A stretch of 64,000 bases of DNA from the NCBI RefSeq assembly GCF_016545825.1, contig NC_052620.1:10664001-10728000 (forward strand). Direction: 5' to 3'. Source of the DNA: Eucalyptus grandis (Eukaryota > Streptophyta > Magnoliopsida > Myrtales > Myrtaceae). This document shows positions 62,872 through 64,000 of this stretch, in pieces; position 1 is the first letter of the stretch, and every line of letters begins with the position of its first letter. A model generated the notes under the pieces. It worked only from the letters and a program-made list of their open reading frames with translations, was not told the origin of the DNA and did not search any database. The translations under genes were made by a program, and so were the position numbers.

Positions 62872-63690
62872 CGAAAAATTTCAAATGAGGGTCTGAAATG
62901 CCCTCAATTTCTCAAATAAAGACATGAAGTGAACATTTTAAATAGCAGCTTGAGGTGCTCTCATTTTCTTAAATAAGAGAATGAAGTGAACATTATTTCA
63001 AATAAGAGCTTGAAATGGTCAGGTTAGTTTCAAATAAGGGCCTAACCTCACTAACGGGTCAAGGGCAATTCCATCCTTTACATTTTATTATTTTCTTTCT
63101 TTTTTCCTTTTTTTTTTTTAAGTCCAAAAGAAAAAAGGGCAAAAACTAAAAGAAAAAAAAATACAGGCAAAGAGAGTTGCAAGCCCTCCCTTGCCTGTGG
63201 TTGCTGCCCCATCACCAATGGAGCGTTTGCCAGTAAGGGAGGGTCGTAGAGTCCTCTCTTGATTCTGGGGAGGGCCTACTAGCCCTTGCCTCTAGTTAGT
63301 GAGGTCGTTAGGCCTCACGAGTTGTTGGCAATCCTATCGGCAATGGTTGATGCCTCATTGGCATGAGGGTTTCTCGCTTGGATTTTTTTCTTTTTTTGGT
63401 AAAAAAAAAGTGTTTTTTAAAAAAAAAAGTTTTTTGTCTTTTTTTCTTCTTTTTTTAGTTTTTTTATAATAACCAAAAAAAGGAAGAAAGAAGGAAAAAA
63501 TGGAAGAAAATAAGAAAATGTAAAGGACGGAAATGCTCTTGACTAGTTGGTTAGGTTAAGTCATTCTTTGAGACTAATGGCCACTTGTGCACTAATGGCT
63601 CATTTGAAGCCTCTATTTGACAATATTGTTTACTTCAAGCCCTCACTTGAGAAATTGTGGGTATTTCGGACCCTTATTTGGAATTTAACC
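62872..63690. mobile_element. Long inverted-repeat element, unit D
   Basis: Same family as 11617-12358. Flanks taaatatta and taaataatt suggest a decayed 9-bp duplication. Uninterrupted by the solo LTR present in unit C. No coding capacity. Confidence 0.62.
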
Positions 63691-64000
63691 TAAATAATTG
63701 CGTCATATGTCTTTCACTTTCATCATAGAAAATTATTTATTGATTTACACCAACTAAAGTTAAGACTACTAGATTCATTTTGTTAATTGATTTTCTTCAT
63801 TGGCATCATACTTGGATGCTGCAAATCTAGTGGGGTTAAGGCTCAATGAACTATCAATACTTATAAATTGTCGGGAAATTTTCATGATTTTAAACTCTAC
63901 ATAGCCCTTCTCGACACTTTTATAATTCTCATAACACTTAACAAAGTCATGAATTAGGGCTTTATAAACTAACTCTTAGAATTTTCCAAGTTTCACAAAT

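Larger units (their letters stand above)
61665..64000 (+). repeat. Start of tandem unit D (cut by window end)
   Basis: Colinear with the first 2.3 kb of unit C and more loosely with A. By eye it is closer to C, sharing for example 'attaggggtatg' and 'gccacca' ahead of the inverted-repeat element. No gene is seen in it. Its MIR169 pair, if present, would lie beyond the window. Confidence 0.75.

Noticed and set aside
1..64000. tRNA, rRNA or organellar DNA insertions
   Set aside because: No cloverleaf-like or rRNA-like segments were recognised. The only tRNA-related sequence is the 12-base primer-binding site at 2048-2059.

Overview
The window is nuclear DNA from a flowering plant, probably a woody eudicot. 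The base composition is AT-rich, there is no dense protein-coding content, and almost every long feature is a plant transposable element with a readable target-site duplication (TSD). No complete protein-coding gene is visible. The species cannot be fixed from the sequence; GC-rich fold-back elements of this kind would fit Myrtaceae, but that is only an impression.

Large-scale layout. The window is a head-to-tail array of one ancestral segment. Four units can be laid out by the same landmark: A (1-22289), C (22290-38599), B (38600-61664) and the start of D (61665-64000). A and B look about 98-99% identical by eye. C is clearly more diverged from both, and D resembles C more than A. Most length differences between units are explained by transposon insertions, and another unit usually supplies the empty site.

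Conserved cargo. Each complete unit carries a pair of MIR169 hairpins behind a TATA box: unit A at 19163-19675, unit C at 33868-34396, unit B at 54183-54695. That gives six precursors, five with a mature arm of the TAGCCAAGGATGACTTGC.. type and one beginning with C. miR169 is known to target NF-YA mRNAs. Each unit also holds a fragment resembling the last exon of a CASP-like membrane protein, open in C (32064-32294) and broken in A and B.

Transposon strata. Present in A and B but absent from C are two ~0.8-kb solo LTRs in opposite orientation. The left one contains a Gypsy-like solo LTR. The right one contains a PIF/Harbinger-like element that itself contains a 5'-truncated LINE. A further Gypsy-like solo LTR (8162-11448 and 43225-46519) has empty sites in C and D. 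Unit A alone received a deletion-derivative Copia element (1013-4560); B preserves its empty site. Unit C alone has a Gypsy-like solo LTR with a G-box array, a Harbinger-like fold-back, two MULE/hAT-like elements and a small solo LTR. Unit B alone has a MULE (56908-61003) split by a Gypsy-like solo LTR. Every one of the six Gypsy-like insertions is a solo LTR.

A recurrent one-base difference pattern (CAG or CTG in one copy, CG in the other) between LTRs and between units A and B may be an assembly artefact at CHG sites. It affects any dating or reading-frame argument made from this window.
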